Both the position numbers and the translations under genes were made by a program. A stretch of 64,000 nucleotides of DNA from the NCBI RefSeq assembly GCF_027409185.1, contig NC_084464.1, positions 46,599,095-46,663,094 of the forward strand, in the 5' to 3' direction. The number at the start of each line of letters is the position of its first letter. Positions within the stretch are counted from its first letter, which is position 1. Source of the stretch: Cynocephalus volans (Eukaryota; Chordata; Mammalia; Dermoptera; Cynocephalidae). The notes under the pieces were generated by a model. That model had not been told where the DNA came from. It saw only the letters and a list, made by a program, of their open reading frames with translations, and made no database searches. Positions 34,731-47,311 of this stretch are shown in pieces.

Positions 34731-35595
34731 CCCCTTGGTTTGAACTTGGTTTCAGTAGTAACCCAGCTGACTTTCCTCCCTCCTTTCTCAACAACTTCAC
34801 CCCCCTGGATCCGCTTAGTTTGAAAATCATATTCACACCAGATTTGTCCCTCTGCTCCATGACAAGTTCCTGCTGCCTGCATGTCCCTTGGATTAACTGT
34901 GGTACATTTTGGCCACTGTGCTATTCTTTGGGCCTTTGCTTCTGCCATCCCCTAAACCCTATCCTAGAACACATTTTTTCCTTCCTACCCTCCCCTCTTC
35001 CTACCCAAGCTTCAAGCCTCAGTGTGCCCAAGACACCTTCTCTTGACCTTCCAGAAGAGTCCCTCTCCCTCTCTGAACTCCTGCCACCCTATTTATTCAT
35101 TCCACAGATAATCACTGAAGGTCTACTATGTGGCAGACAGTATGGGAAGTGATGGGGATACAGTAAATGAACAAGCCAGACATGGTCCCTGTTCTCATGG
35201 AATTTACATTCTAGTGGGGGAGACAGGAAAAACAAAAATAAATAGTTCAGTAAGTAAAATATTTACAAGTTGTCATAAGTGCATAAGAAAAGGGCTCCAA
35301 GAAAATTCCAAAGAAATTAAGGCCTCCAAAACTTATCCCAAATCTGCCCATGTTTCTCCATCTTCTACCCTGTCCAAGAAAAAGCTTGGCATGTCTAGGT
35401 AAGTCAAAAAGGTTCATGTAGCTAAAGAGTGTTTGTGGACGACAGCAGAGGGGCACAAGATAGGCTGGAGAGAGAGGAAAGGTTAGACTACACAGGGCCT
35501 TGAAAACCATGTCAAATAGCTGGATTTCATGCTCAGAGAAAGGGGAAGACATTACAGGATTTTAACCAGGGGGTAACATGAGCTGACTTATACTT
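34730..35595. mobile_element. Two L2 fragments meeting head to head
   Basis: A sense L2 3' region (34890-35070, with GGCCTTTGCTTCTGCCATCC and GTCCCTCTCCCTCTCTGAAC) is followed by antisense L2 (35085-35590, with GGTCTACTATGTGGCAGACA, CATGGTCCCTGTTCTCATGG and GACTACACAGGGCCTTGAAA). Confidence 0.7.
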
Positions 35596-35599
35596 TACG

Positions 35600-35797
35600 A
35601 CAGGGATTCTCAATGGGTCAGGGGGTGGGGAGGTGGGGGGAAAGTGCGATTTTGCCCCCCTTTCCCAGGGGACATTTGATAATGCCCGGAGACATTTTTG
35701 GTTGTCACAATTAGGATGCTGCTGAATATCCTACAATGCAGGGAACAGCCCCTTAAACAAATGTCACTAGTGCTGAGGTTGTGAAACCCAGCTTTAA
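35600..35797 (+). mobile_element. MER20 DNA transposon
   Basis: CAGGGATTCTCAATGGGTCA, TTCCCAGGGGACATTTGATA and ATGCCCGGAGACATTTTTGG to GAGGTTGTGAAACCC. The middle shows a small deletion. Confidence 0.85.
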
Positions 35798-38235
35798 GTG
35801 ACTCTGACTGTTGTGAGAAGGACAAATTCTCTGGCCTCAAGAGTGGAATTAGGGAGACCACCTGGAAAGACGCTTAAATTAACTTCATATAGCTATTGCA
35901 TTGACCCACCTGAACCTCTCTGCCTGTGTCCTAAGCCTTATCCTCCCTAGTCAGGGGTCTCTGCTGTCTGTTGCATGACAGCTGGCCAACCAGCCCAGCT
36001 CATTTTCCAAAAAGCCCCTTTGCATTTTAACCAGGGCCTTCTGGAGGCAATGCCATAACCCAAAAGAACAGGCAAGCTGGCTGAGCAGGGGAGGAGTCAT
36101 TCTGAAGCATTACCGTGTAGAGGCCACCTGCTCTGTGGCGGGGGATGAGAGGTTACAGAGACTCCAAGTGTGTCCTCTTCCCTCATAGTCACAGCCAGCC
36201 GCCCCTATTGTGCCAGCTGTGGCCAGCTGGGTGCTTCTCCTCCTCTCTGACCTCGTGAATGCCCGGCCTGTACAGGGCTGTAGAGGATCTGGGCACCAAA
36301 GGCATGTGACGCCCTGCACTTATGGCAAGTTTATGAGTATTTGCACCAGCATGTAAACGTATCATTTACAGCCTTGGCATGTAAATCAACATGGAGTTAA
36401 AGGGCTCTCCTCTTGACTTCCCTCCTCCCCTCAACTTGAGGTTGGTTTTAAGATTTAGGAAAGACATGATTGAACTGTGGTGACAATGGGAGGTCTGTGG
36501 ATGAGGAAATGTCTCCAAGTAGGAGGGGAAGGTGCCTCCTCAGGGACAGGGCTGGCCAAGCAGATGGTGGAAGTGGGAGAGTTTGTCTTCTGTGCTTCAG
36601 GTATGGACCATTCTTCTTCTACTACTATAGAGGTTTTTAAGCTTTTGGGTGGGGTAGGGGGCATGTTATAGAAATTTGAAGAAAGCTATAGAAAACCTCC
36701 CTCTGAAAAAATGAGTACTGGGGAAAAAGTTTGTGTATAATTTAGAAGACGCCCAGATCCCCTTGAAGCCTCTGTGACAGTATGAACTAATTCACACCAA
36801 CATGTAAATGACTGGCAAGTCTCAGTAAATTTCTATTTTAATGTGGAATAAAGTCCCTAAACCAAAGGAACTGGAGCTTTTACTAGGGGAACTATTCTAC
36901 ATCAGTGGGCTGAGAAACATTCCAAAGGGGATAGGAAAGTATCTCCTAACTTCTGAAATCTACACACATCCCTGCTGTACCTAATATAAACCTGAGTTTG
37001 GAGGTGGGGAAGCAATAGAAGGAGAAAGTGCAATAGGGGCTGTTTTTAGGCTAATTTGGAATCAAAAGGCTGCCTGCGACTCAACCCAGTGGGGCTTGTT
37101 GGGACCTGGGTACCAGATATTCCTGGTCAGCACAGAGCATCTGATCTTGTTAATGGGCCAATAAAAATTAGGGGGACAAAGGCCAAGCCCTGGCACCTCA
37201 AATGAATCTCCTCTGCAAGAGGGAGCGAACTCGTAAAGAGTTGTAACTGAGCAAACAGAGGAATCATTGCATTTCATTAACTTTAATAGTGCTCGTTAGG
37301 TTGGCTTCCAAGGGCTGTGGGACAGGAGAGAAAAAGGCAGACTCATCAGCAGGGCTGGGGAGCAGGCTGGCTCCTGTGGACTCACTCTGCGTCCCCAGCG
37401 CTGAGCTAGAAGCAGCTGTTCTTGCTACCCCCACGGGCTCCCCAGCCCAGCATGACTTCCTGGCTACACAGGCAAGAAGCCCAGTCCTCAAGAACTAATT
37501 CTTTCCTGCCAGGGTGGGGAAATATGTGACAAAGAGCTTAGGGAAAACCATCCTCAGGCTTGGGCAGGCCACCTGGCTCTGGGCACCCACATAGAGGCCC
37601 CTCCTAGGGATAGCAGAAGTCCAGCGCCAATGCCCACAAGCCCCCACTAAAGGATCCTACCAGCCCAGAGCCAGGCCCAAGGACCATTGTTAATGCTGGC
37701 CACACCCCCGTCCTCCTTCTCCTCCATCCTAGACATGTCCAAGGCCAGAAAAACAGAAAACAAACAAACAGGGCCTGCGGAAAACACATCACCAAACAAA
37801 CCCGCCTCTCATTGTCCTCTGTGGTTAGCCAGGTTCTGGAGCCAGAGGCCGCTGGCCTGGAAAAGCCCAAGCAGCTCCTGGAGCTCTGCTCCTGGGCAGA
37901 GTCTCCTCCCAGTGCAGGGTCTTCCTTGCCTCCTTCTCTGCTGCCTCCTTCTCTTTCTCCCTCGTCTCCGTCTCCCTCTCTCTTCTGTCCATTATTCCCC
38001 TACCTCTCACTTATTTTTATGTCCCTTTTCCTCCCTTCTCCTCTGTGTTCTCTTCCCACATTCATGATAAAATAAATTCACTAAAACTCAACACATTGAA
38101 GAAATCCTGCAGAGTACATGAAGCTAGTTCAGACATGAGTCAGCTATGCTGCTACTTTGCTTCAAAGTCGTCAGGGTTCCCGGAGCCTATGTCAGCCCCT
38201 TAGCATCTGAAACAGTTCCCATCCCACCTCTCAGA
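35798..38235. other. Repeat-poor intergenic block
   Basis: About 2.4 kb without a repeat I recognise, between L2 and MER20 DNA on the left and L2 on the right. A pyrimidine-rich run (CTCCTTCTCTGCTGCC-type) lies at 37910-38050. None of the open frames shows a protein signature. It is a candidate for conserved regulatory DNA. Confidence 0.5.
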
Positions 38236-38690
38236 TCTTCCTCCCCACCCCATGAAATACTTGTCTCTGATTGAGCCACATTGTTAATTTCCTGGAGATG
38301 TTCCCGTCTCCAAGTCCTTGCTCACCTTGTTCCCACCACCTGGAAAGCCTTCACCCTCCTCACCCATTCCATGTATGGGAATTCTGTGTATTGTTTGAGG
38401 TCAGCTTTAAACCCTCTCCTCCTCCACTGAGGCATCTCCACTGAGGCTTCCAGCTGGAATTAATTTGTCTTCTTAATGCCCTCATTAGAATTTTATGTTG
38501 GCACCTCCATATTTGGACATTTACCACATCCTGTCTTATATTATAATTACTTAGATGCAAATTTATCTCTTCTACCAAATTATAAACTTGAAAGGAGAAA
38601 CTATGTCATGTTTGAATCCCCACATCCTTTAAATAAATCTCTGGCACATAGTAAGTGCACAATAAATGTCAAACATTAAAAATCCAATCT
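38236..38690 (+). mobile_element. L2 LINE 3' end
   Basis: A sense L2 3' end: AATTAATTTGTCTTCTTAAT, CAAATTATAAACTTGAAAGG, then CTCTGGCACATAGTAAGTGC and ACAATAAATGTC. Confidence 0.8.
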
Positions 38691-39843
38691 ATGTTCACAA
38701 AAGTACATACATACACTTAATTCCGCATCTTAACTTCACCAATGTGGGTGTTTCTCATTTATAATAATTTTATTTGCAAATTTGTTTGAGGCACTGCGTT
38801 ACTAGAGTAGGCTCCAGGAGTACTGATTTCAGGACTTCACCAAGGGCTGGAGGATGGTATGTTGGACAGCGGCACCTACTGGTGAAGGGTGGCATTACAG
38901 CTTAGGCCTACCTAAGAGAAGCCACTGAATCTCTCAATCGATCAATCCCAGCAGCATTAGAACAGGTACTGGAGGCAGAAGGTGAGGGGAGAAGAGGACT
39001 GAATGAGTTCCTCTCCCTCCTCAGTAGCCCTTATGCTGATCAAGGGGTGGAACATCACTGAGTTAAGGTCAGGGCAGCTGTAAAGAGCTCATTCTCCAGC
39101 ACGCTGCAGCTTCCAGCTGACTGAATTTTGCAGGACCAGAACAGGGCACTAAGGAATCCCAACCTGTGATGCCCCTTAGCTTTGCCAAAACAGCTCAGAG
39201 GAAGAGAGATGGCAAGACGAGAGAGCCTCTTGCCAAGAAAGGGAGGCAAAGTTTTGTAAGGATATCAACACTCAGTACAAGCAAGTAGCTGACAAACATT
39301 CCAATGACCCCTTCCTTGCTGCAGGTTTTCAGCTTCTTCTGCAAAGATTTCTAGTCCTATGGGAACCCTTCTCTGAAGATATAATAGAAGCTATTGGGTA
39401 ACTGAGCTTTGTTTTACAGCAATTCATTTTATGGTCTGCTTGAAGCTGGTTCATGAATACCTTGAACTTTGCCCCAATACAGCCACTCATTCTTTCACTA
39501 ATCCAAGATACCCATAGGAATGATATTGGTAGATGAAGAGGTTCTTTTCTGCTTTTCCATCTTTTCCTCTGGTGAAGAAACCCAGTGGGTATCTGGGGGA
39601 GGACGGCCATAAAGAAACGAGGGCAGGGCGGGGGGAGCCACACCAGCTCTCGGCAAAGTTAGGAAGTTCATTATGAGTGTCCCTATAGTCCCCTCCTCTG
39701 CCACTCAGAACACATTTGTTAATGCTTCAACTGATAACTAAAGTTTTAACAGGCAAAGGCTTAATCCTGTCATCCTCCCTCATAGGGATATTTGTATTTG
39801 GGGCCAAAGAACATAAAGTTTAGCTCAAAGGAGTGACTCTCTA
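38691..39843. other. Intergenic DNA, no gene seen
   Basis: Unique moderately AT-rich DNA with no clear repeat or coding signal. Confidence 0.5.
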
Positions 39844-39857
39844 AATGATGGAATTTT

Positions 39858-39961
39858 GTTTGGTTGGTTGGTTTGTGGCTGGCCGGTACACAGAGATTGA
39901 AACCTGGACCTTGGTGTTATCAGTGCCATGCTCTAACAAACTGAGCTAACTGGCCAGCCCT
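39858..39961 (-). mobile_element. Older monomeric tRNA-derived SINE
   Basis: On the minus strand it reads GGGCTGGCCAGTTAGCTCAG, TTTGTTAGAGCATGGCACTG, ATAACACCAAGGTCC, then a degenerate B box and CCGGCCAGCC before an A-poor tail. It is a single tRNA-like unit. A 14-bp duplication AATGATGGAATTTT (39844-39857 and 39962-39975) flanks it. Confidence 0.85.
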
Positions 39962-40504
39962 AATGATGGAATTTTAAGTATCAGTAGGGAAAATCTTTGA
40001 TGAGGTGGTGAAGAATCTCCCAGGGACTTTCAAGTGGCCTCACTCAGGGTTCATTCTCCTGGCTCTGCCTCCCCAGAGTTCAGATGGGAGCTGCCTATGG
40101 ACCTCTCTCCATTCACTTTGGCCCCAGACCTCTCTGATCACTCAGTCTTGTTCTTGCCCACTCTCCTGCCTCTGGCTGCTTTATCCAGGCTGCCATCATC
40201 CAATTCTCCAAATCTTTGGGCAGATCTTGATCTTTAGCTTGGATGGTTCCAGTTCTGCATCTTTTTCTCCCAGAATCCGAGAGTCTATGGCTAGAGTCCC
40301 CTCCTAGGGGACCCTGCATCTCCATGGTCTTTCTTTAGCTTGGAATTCCCACACTGCCTCTGGGCTCCACACTGCCCCTCCATTCAACGCCCTCTGCTGC
40401 CCTCAGTCCTTTGGGCAACAATAAGCATCCTCAGACTGGTGGAAGGCAGGGAGACAAGGTCAGGGAATGTGCCACCTCTCCTTGGGGTTCCCATGAGCTC
40501 ACCA

Positions 40505-42600
40505 TTCCTTCATTGTTTCAGTCCTTCAGCAAACATTCATTGAACACAACTATGTTCCAGGCATATGCTTGGAGCTGGGTATGCAGTTGTGACCCATGTG
40601 TGTCTTGCCCTCAGAGGTTTGACAGACAAGTGGAAGGTAAACAGACCATTATACATAGTACAACATGACCAAGGCCATCACTGGGGTAGGTTTCAAGGAC
40701 CACTGAGCTCCAACACTGCTGGGGTGGTAAGTAGAATTCAAAGACAAGGCAACATTTAAGGTGGATCTTAAAGGGTAGTAGTGGTTTTCCAGCTGACGAG
40801 AACATGGTGTGTGCAAGGCATGTAGCTTGGGTGTAGAGATGGTGAGGTCAGAAGAGAAAAATGATATGTTGTTGGGGAGAAAGGTTCAGGACTGGTATAG
40901 AGGGCCATGCCTGCCATGCTAGGGAGTTAGGACTTAACCCTGTCAGGCAGTGGCCCAAAGGAGACACAGCAAGTGCCTGAACTGTGGCTGCAGCAATAGG
41001 GGTGGAGAGGAGGGAGGGATGTGAGGGAGGTTTCAGAAGTTTTCACCCTCAGGATCTGGTGGTCTATTAGATGGGGAGGAGGATAGAGTCATTAAGGACT
41101 CTGAGGAATCCAGCTGAATGGGTTATGAGGGTCAAGATGGAGATCACAGGAAGAAGACAGGGGAGGGGAATGTTGAGAGTAACAATGAGTTTGGTTGGGG
41201 GCAAGTTCAGCTTGAGGTCTTGAAAAATACCATTGGAAGTATCTATAGGTAGGTGAAAATATAGAACTAGATAGAAAAGAGAGGAGGAAGCTTGAGATAT
41301 AAATCTGAAAATTGGACACGTAGAATCAGAGCTAGAAGAAAAGTGGGGTTAGGCATACAGATTTGGGGGGCATCAGCATATTGGTGGTCACTGGAGCCAT
41401 AATGCCGCACTATGTGCTGTTTACCTACTTTGTGCTAGACCTTCTACACAAGTCATCACCAGTAACACTCCAACAACCAGCAAGGTCAGAATCTTATACT
41501 ACCTATTTTCTAGATGAGGAAGGTGAACTCAGAGAGGTGAAGAAACTTGCCCAAGCTCACCCATTGATGGGGCTGGAATTCAAATTTAGGAATGTCTGAC
41601 CACAAAGCCAGTATTCTTTCCACCACCCTTGTTGTCCCTCAGTGAGTGTCCCTAGGGAGGTCACGTAGAGTGAGAAGTAAAAAGAGCCAAGCTAGAAGCC
41701 CAAACCCTCCAGCATTTAAGAGGCCAGTTGAGGGAGAGCAGCCAGCACGAGATTCAGGAAAAGAAAGGGCTCCAAGAAGGGGAAGAAAAATGTTCTGAGG
41801 TTTCACATGACGCAGAGAGGTCAGGCTAGATAAAGACTGGCAGGCAGCCCTGGATATGTAGATGTGGAAGTCCCTGGAGACCTTGAGGAGGGGTATTAGA
41901 GGGGGCCTGGGCCAGACTGCACCAGGGCAAGGGCTGAGAGGGAAACAGTGAAGTGGAGACTGAGAGCAGGAGTACTCCTCTGAGAAATTTGGGAGCTTGG
42001 AAGACAGCAATCTGGGGAAGTTTGTTGTGGCTGCTTTAGGATGCTGCAGATCATACTATGTTTACAGGAGAAGGGGAAGGAGCTGGTGTGAGAGATTCGG
42101 GTGAGGGAGGGGATAATTGACAGAGTGAGCTCCATGTAGAGGTGAGAGGGGATGGGATCCTTGTGCATATATGTGGTATTGGCCTTGGCCAAAAGGAGGG
42201 ACCCCTCTCCCAGCAGGGGAGGGAGAAGGAGGCGAGGAGTAGGAAGTTCATGCCAACAGCAGTTAAAGTCACTGACTGGAGAAGTGAGGGGGTTGGGGTT
42301 GGCAGAGGGGAAACCAAAGTTTGGAAGAACAGCTGCACATAAGGGGACAAGGTGCAAGCTTGGGGCAGTTTGGAGACTTGTCTTGTGATTTGGAGGGGTC
42401 TGGAACCACACACTGTGTTGATGCCAATTGGCAGACTGGATATTTTCATTTCCTTCATGGAGGCAGCGAGGAAGCAGGTGGAGAGGAAACAGGTGGCAAA
42501 GTGACTCAGGTGTGGAGGTGGGCAGGGAGGAGGGGGCAAGGGAGCTAACCAGGAGACAGTCAAAGTGGCTAGAGGAGAGGCTGGAACAGGTGTGGGCAGC
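40505..42600 (-). mobile_element. Long antisense L2 with MIR between parts
   Basis: An antisense L2 3' end (TGAACACAACTATGTTCCAG, GGTGGATCTTAAAGGGTAGT, GAACATGGTGTGTGCAAGGC) continues to about 41395. A MIR lies at 41400-41600 (TCTAGATGAGGAAGGTGAAC, GAAACTTGCCCAAGCTCACC). A second L2-like part follows (41640-42600). It may be one long L2 split by the MIR. Confidence 0.6.
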
Positions 42601-42784
42601 TCAGACCAGGGTTCCTCTTCCCCATGTCCTGGCAGGGTTGTTTATGGATCTCTCAGCAAAGACAAGGGCCTTGGAGCAAGTTACTCCTAGAATCCCAGGG
42701 CTGGAACAGACTTTGAGAGAGCGTTACTTCCAACTCTCTGCCTATATGGCAAATACTTCTGAGCCATCCTGAACAAGTGTGAAG

Positions 42785-43230
42785 CAAGGACTGACCAGGG
42801 TCAACCTGTCCACCAGCCTAGTAATATCCTCTCCCTCTCTCCTTTCTTCTCTTTCTTTTGTTGTTGTTGTTCTGACTATTCTCTTTTTCTGTCTGATTTT
42901 TATTTATGTTTCTATCTTGTCCATTTATTTCTCTCTGTTAAAGTCATCAAGATTCAGCTCAAATCACCCCTTGTCCATGAAGCCTTCTTGGATGACTGGC
43001 TTCTGTTTCCTCTTTCTACAGCACTTTCTCTGTGGGCCCCTCGATGTCATTCAGATACTCTGCATATTCTGTTTTGCATATTCAAATCTTGCTTACCTGC
43101 AAGATTCATGGCATTTGGGGGATTTGCCTTGTGATGCAGAGGGGTTAGAAACCATACATTGGTGTTGTAGCTCCTGCAGCAAGGATGACGTTTTCTATTT
43201 CTTTTATACCCCCTAGAGGGCATAGAACAG
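42785..43230 (+). mobile_element. L2 LINE fragment
   Basis: Sense L2 pattern CAAGATTCAGCTCAAATCAC, CCATGAAGCCTTCTTGGATG and AGCACTTTCTCTGTGGGCCC. Confidence 0.65.
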
Positions 43231-43349
43231 TATGGGGGTGGGCAGGGGGAGGTAATGAGATAAGTATCATATGCCACTTGATGGAAGGACTAACAGTGGT
43301 CAAATCATCAGGAAGAGGAAGCATGAGAAATGGAAGGCGGTACTAGCAG

Positions 43350-43860
43350 CTCTGAGGTATAGGCTAAGAAGTACTGATGTGGGAGTCAGAAGTCAGGGAA
43401 GATATGGATTCTGCTTTTTGCTTTGCCTCTTAAATATGTTGCATGACCTTGGGCAAGTCATATGAACACATCATGAGACAAAAGATGGCCAAAGTCTTCT
43501 GCAGTTCCACTGCTACATGATCCTCTGCAGCAAGGGTACTGCTCTGCATGTGATGGGGCTGGTCTGCAGCCCTCACCTGCCCCAAATGATTAGGCTGTAA
43601 GAGTAGCAAGAGTGTATTGGGTCTCTGTGGATTCAGAGGAGGCAGAATAGAGCATATAAACTTCAGAGTCAGGCCTGGACCCAAGTCCTGGCTTTATCCC
43701 TTCTTAGTCTGCCATCCTGGGCAAGTTATCCTACCCGAGCCTCAGTTTTCCCATCAATAAAATGAGGATAACAATCCCTGCCTCATAGGCTGTAGTGGAG
43801 TGCCTGGTAGAGTGCCTGGCACATAGAAAGCATTCAGTAAATGGTAGCTATGAGATCTAA
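43350..43860 (+). mobile_element. MIR SINEs
   Basis: A partial MIR at 43350-43470 (GCATGACCTTGGGCAAGTCA) and a near-complete one at 43670-43855 (CATCCTGGGCAAGTTATCCT, AGCCTCAGTTTTCCCATCAA, AGTGCCTGGCACATAGAAAG). Confidence 0.85.
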
Positions 43861-44214
43861 CTTGTTTCTCAGAGTGACTGACTTCTTAAGGCACAGTAGG
43901 AGGTGCAAGGTAGTAGGGAAGGAGAGATTCTGGAGCTACCTACCTGGCAGGTGAATTTGATTCTAACTCTCCATAATGTGGAAGTGCTGCTGACAAGGGC
44001 AGTGTGCTGGAATGCATGGAATTTTTGCAACCTTCTCAGGAAGAATGTGTAACAGATAGGAACCCATTGGGGGTATTGAGAATCAGCTCCGTTGGCTCTG
44101 CTCACACCCAGCGTCATCAAAGACTGACCTGGGACAAGGCTGCTTCTCCCTAGGAATACTATATACCTTTACTATCAAACACTGTGGCCTTTATTCCTTC
44201 TGAAAAGTAGTGGA

Positions 44215-44640
44215 AATAACCACAATGACAATAGCCTCCACCTATTGCATGCTTACTATGTGTCAGGTGTTTTCCACACATTACTTCATTTAATTAACAC
44301 CATAATCCTATGAAGTTTTGATCCCTTTTGCCAGATGAGAAAATGGAAGCTCACTACGATTGAGTAACTTGCCTGAAGTCACAAAGGCAGGAAGTCACAA
44401 AGCCGAGATTTGAACCGCAGGTTTGTTTAACTCTAGAGCCCATACAGTTAGACATTGAAGTACAACTCACATTTAAGGTTGTATGATCATACCCATTTTC
44501 CAGATGTGGAAGCTGACGCTCAGAGAAGTGAAATAACTCACCAAGAATAGATAGATGGCTAGGAAATGGTGGGGTCTGACGTTGACCTCAGGGTGGTCTA
44601 GTTCCAGCTCATATCTGCTCTCCATTAGACTACATTGACT
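44215..44640 (-). mobile_element. Two antisense MIR SINEs
   Basis: 44215-44450 (TGCTTACTATGTGTCAGGTG, GAGTAACTTGCCTGAAGTCA) and 44470-44640 (GATCATACCCATTTTCCAGA, GACGCTCAGAGAAGTG). Confidence 0.8.
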
Positions 44641-45809
44641 GTAAAGACAGGGTGGGTCAGTAGACTTGATTAACATATGGGCAAGTTGAGAAGCAGAAAA
44701 AGTAAAGGCTCATGAAAGGAGACTTGGCAGGGGAGGGGAAGTCCCTGAGTGTGGTGGGGCCCTGGCTGATCCTAAGCAGGATCTGAATAGAGACATATCA
44801 GCTATGGACTCTACAGCCCAGTCCTCTCCCCAGATATTTGCAGGAGAAATTAGAATGAAATGAATGTCACAAGCACCCCTGAAGGAAAGTGAAGCCCAAA
44901 TGCAAATTGTAGCCTAAGAGGTGAAAGCGGGAAAGCCAGAGAACCCTGGACATTTTGTCCCTGCTGGTTATGATTTTTGTAGTACCATCTTCAAGAGCCA
45001 TCTTGTTATTCCTTTCTTTTCATCTTCCTGAGTTACTAATTGTGAGTCTTTGCAGAAGTGGATGGGGCAGAAGACAATGTAACCAGCACCCCAATTCACA
45101 ATGCCCCGGTGATACAAGCCCTGCTTCTACTCCTATGGAATCCTCTGAAGGGCTCCGGGTGAGCTGGAACAAGATTGGGTGGGGGTGAGGGGCAGATGTG
45201 GAGGAGGAGCTCACCTGGTCCTAGATGAGCTGAGGAAATGATCAGAGGAAAACTGGTAGAATGAGAAAAAAAGAAACTAGGGTAAAAGACATCTAGACAT
45301 CCAAAGATGTAGTGGCTTAGGTGGGGCAACCCACCTGAGACTCCCTTTCCAGAAGGCAGAGCCATGTCCACATTCAGGGGACCAGAAAGTCACAAAGAAC
45401 TGGAGAGAAGATCCCAGAAAACCTATAACCCGCTCCCACACAACTTCCATGCCCACCTCAGCTGTGGGGTAGGGGGTAGGCTGGAGCACCTCTTCCATCC
45501 TCCCAGGGATCAGAGGAGTTCAGACTAGTATCCAAAGAAGGCAAAAGCAAGGCAGAGCAAGGCAAAGTGCAATCTACTGCTCCACCTCGGGGGGGTCCTC
45601 TGCTCGCTCTCCATGCTCCCATGTAGGTCACAGGCACCGTCTGGCAATCTCTAATTCTTTCTATTTTTTTTTTTTTAAAACCACTCTCTTGTTTGGGGCA
45701 AATAGGATGGCAAGTTTGCACTTGTCCTCCAGCCCTACACATAACTGGTGGCAGAAGGCAAAGCTGCTGCAAGGGGAGGGGTTTGCCAGTGGAATGAAGG
45801 AGGGAGGGA
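44641..45809. other. Intergenic DNA, no gene seen
   Basis: Mostly unique, with a T-run at 45664-45677. No gene is recognised. Confidence 0.55.
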
Positions 45810-46090
45810 GTCTTAGAGTGACAGAGCTGGAAGGGACCTCAGAGATAATCTGACCCAAGCTTTTTGTGGCCTCCACACCATTCCCATGATCTACGTGCTT
45901 GCATCCCAATGCCATGCAAGGTTCTCAAAGCCTCCTCCCTCAGGCTTCCTAAGTGTACTGCCTCCTCTCCGTCACTGAGTCAATCCACCCTCTTTTTTCT
46001 AGATGAGGAAACTGAGGCCCATTGGGATGTGACTTACCCAAAGATAATCTTCATTCCAAGGTAGAGCCGGGACAAGAAAGTCAAACGCCT
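45810..46090 (-). mobile_element. MIR/L3-type fragment
   Basis: GAGTGACAGAGCTGGAAGGG, ACCTCAGAGATAATCTGACC and later TCTAGATGAGGAAACTGAGG resemble an old MIR or CR1-derived SINE. The last part is a standard antisense MIR core. Confidence 0.6.
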
Positions 46091-46917
46091 GAGTCAGTTT
46101 CCATCTTCCTACTTTCCCACCTAATTCCTGGGGAAGGAAGTGCTCAGCTCTTCTCCCTGGGGGGTAGGTTGGCTGCTGACAAAGCCCACCCCTCACCCCA
46201 GCTGATGCTGGCTGCCAGTGTCAAGGATCTGAGAACTGAGTCATCTTTGGGGAGATGTTGGTCATTGTCCCTTCCTCCTGAGTACCCTGAGGGCTCTGAG
46301 GCTAGTCTGGGTCCTAAAGGTCTCTTTCCCGTAGAAAATTGGCTCTGAAGCATGAGTAGCTGTCTGGGGCCTGGTGTGGTCTCAGTCTGACCACAGCCCC
46401 ACACTCCAAGAAAGCCCTCACCACCTTTCCAGGGGTCTTTCCTCTTTCCCTTGCGATGGAAGGGGAGAAGATGCAGAGCTGGTGTATGGGTCGGAAGGCA
46501 GTGTCCATGATTGAGGACACTACTGTCTCGGCACAATTTGTCCTATTTAAAAAATATCCTTTATTTTTCCCCTGCTGCCCTTGCAGCTGGAGGGATGAAG
46601 GGTTAAACACGGACCAGTCAGGACCACCTCTGGAAGCTGTGAGGGTAGGTTTAGAGGAGCGCATTGTGCCTGTCTTCACACATAGGCATGTTTCTGTGGG
46701 TTAACTTTTGCCCCTGTGCTGAGCACATGGGAGTGTGCATGCAAGCCCATGTCTATATGAGCAGGGTTGCTCAATGGGCTTACCTCCAAGGCCTTAACTG
46801 CAAGAGGGTCTGCCCTGGAGCTGGCAGTTTTAGCAAGGGGGCTTTCTTCCTAGTCCTCAGTTAAAGTGGACTCAGATCTAGGAATGGGAATTGAGTCCTG
46901 AGTGTGGGGGTTAAGAG
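46091..46917. other. Proximal upstream DNA of SCUBE3
   Basis: Unique sequence between the last repeat and the CpG island. No exon is recognised. It could hold promoter-proximal elements but I see no distinctive site. Confidence 0.5.
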
Positions 46918-46977
46918 TTGGGAGGGCATTACTCCGCCCAGTGTCGGAGCGGCTCTCCGTTTCGAGGTCCTACGTCC

Positions 46978-47028
46978 CGCGTGTCGGGCTGTCTCGCGTG
47001 TCGGGCTGTCCCGCTTGTCGGGCTGTGT
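46978..47028 (+). repeat. Three tandem 17-bp units at SCUBE3 promoter edge
   Basis: The unit CGCGTGTCGGGCTGTCT (46978-46994) is followed by near copies at 46995-47011 and 47012-47028 with one and about four changes. It lies at the 5' margin of the CpG island, about 1 kb upstream of the ATG. Every unit carries the core TGTCGGGCTGT. Confidence 0.85.
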
Positions 47029-47311
47029 CTGTGGACACGCTTAAGTGCCCGTGCGTCCCCCTCTGGCCAGCCTCCCCGACTCCTCTGGCCCTCTTTGTCT
47101 CCTGGAGGAGGTGTGCGTGCAAACCTGCGCCGCACTGCCCTCCTTGCGTGCGAGTGCGGGGGCGCACCCTCGCTCCCCCACTCTTCCAGCGAGGAGAGAA
47201 GACTAGCTGGAGCCCGGTGCTGTTTGGTCTGGAGCCGAGCGGGGCTTGCATTGATCCATTGATTGTGCGCGGTCTGCGCCTGACCTCCTTGCTCCCGGGG
47301 AAGCCGTCTCC

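Noticed and set aside
1..46900. Coding exons of TCP11, the neighbour expected upstream of SCUBE3 from human gene order
   Set aside because: No frame resembled TCP11 as I remember it; the gene probably lies further upstream, outside the window.
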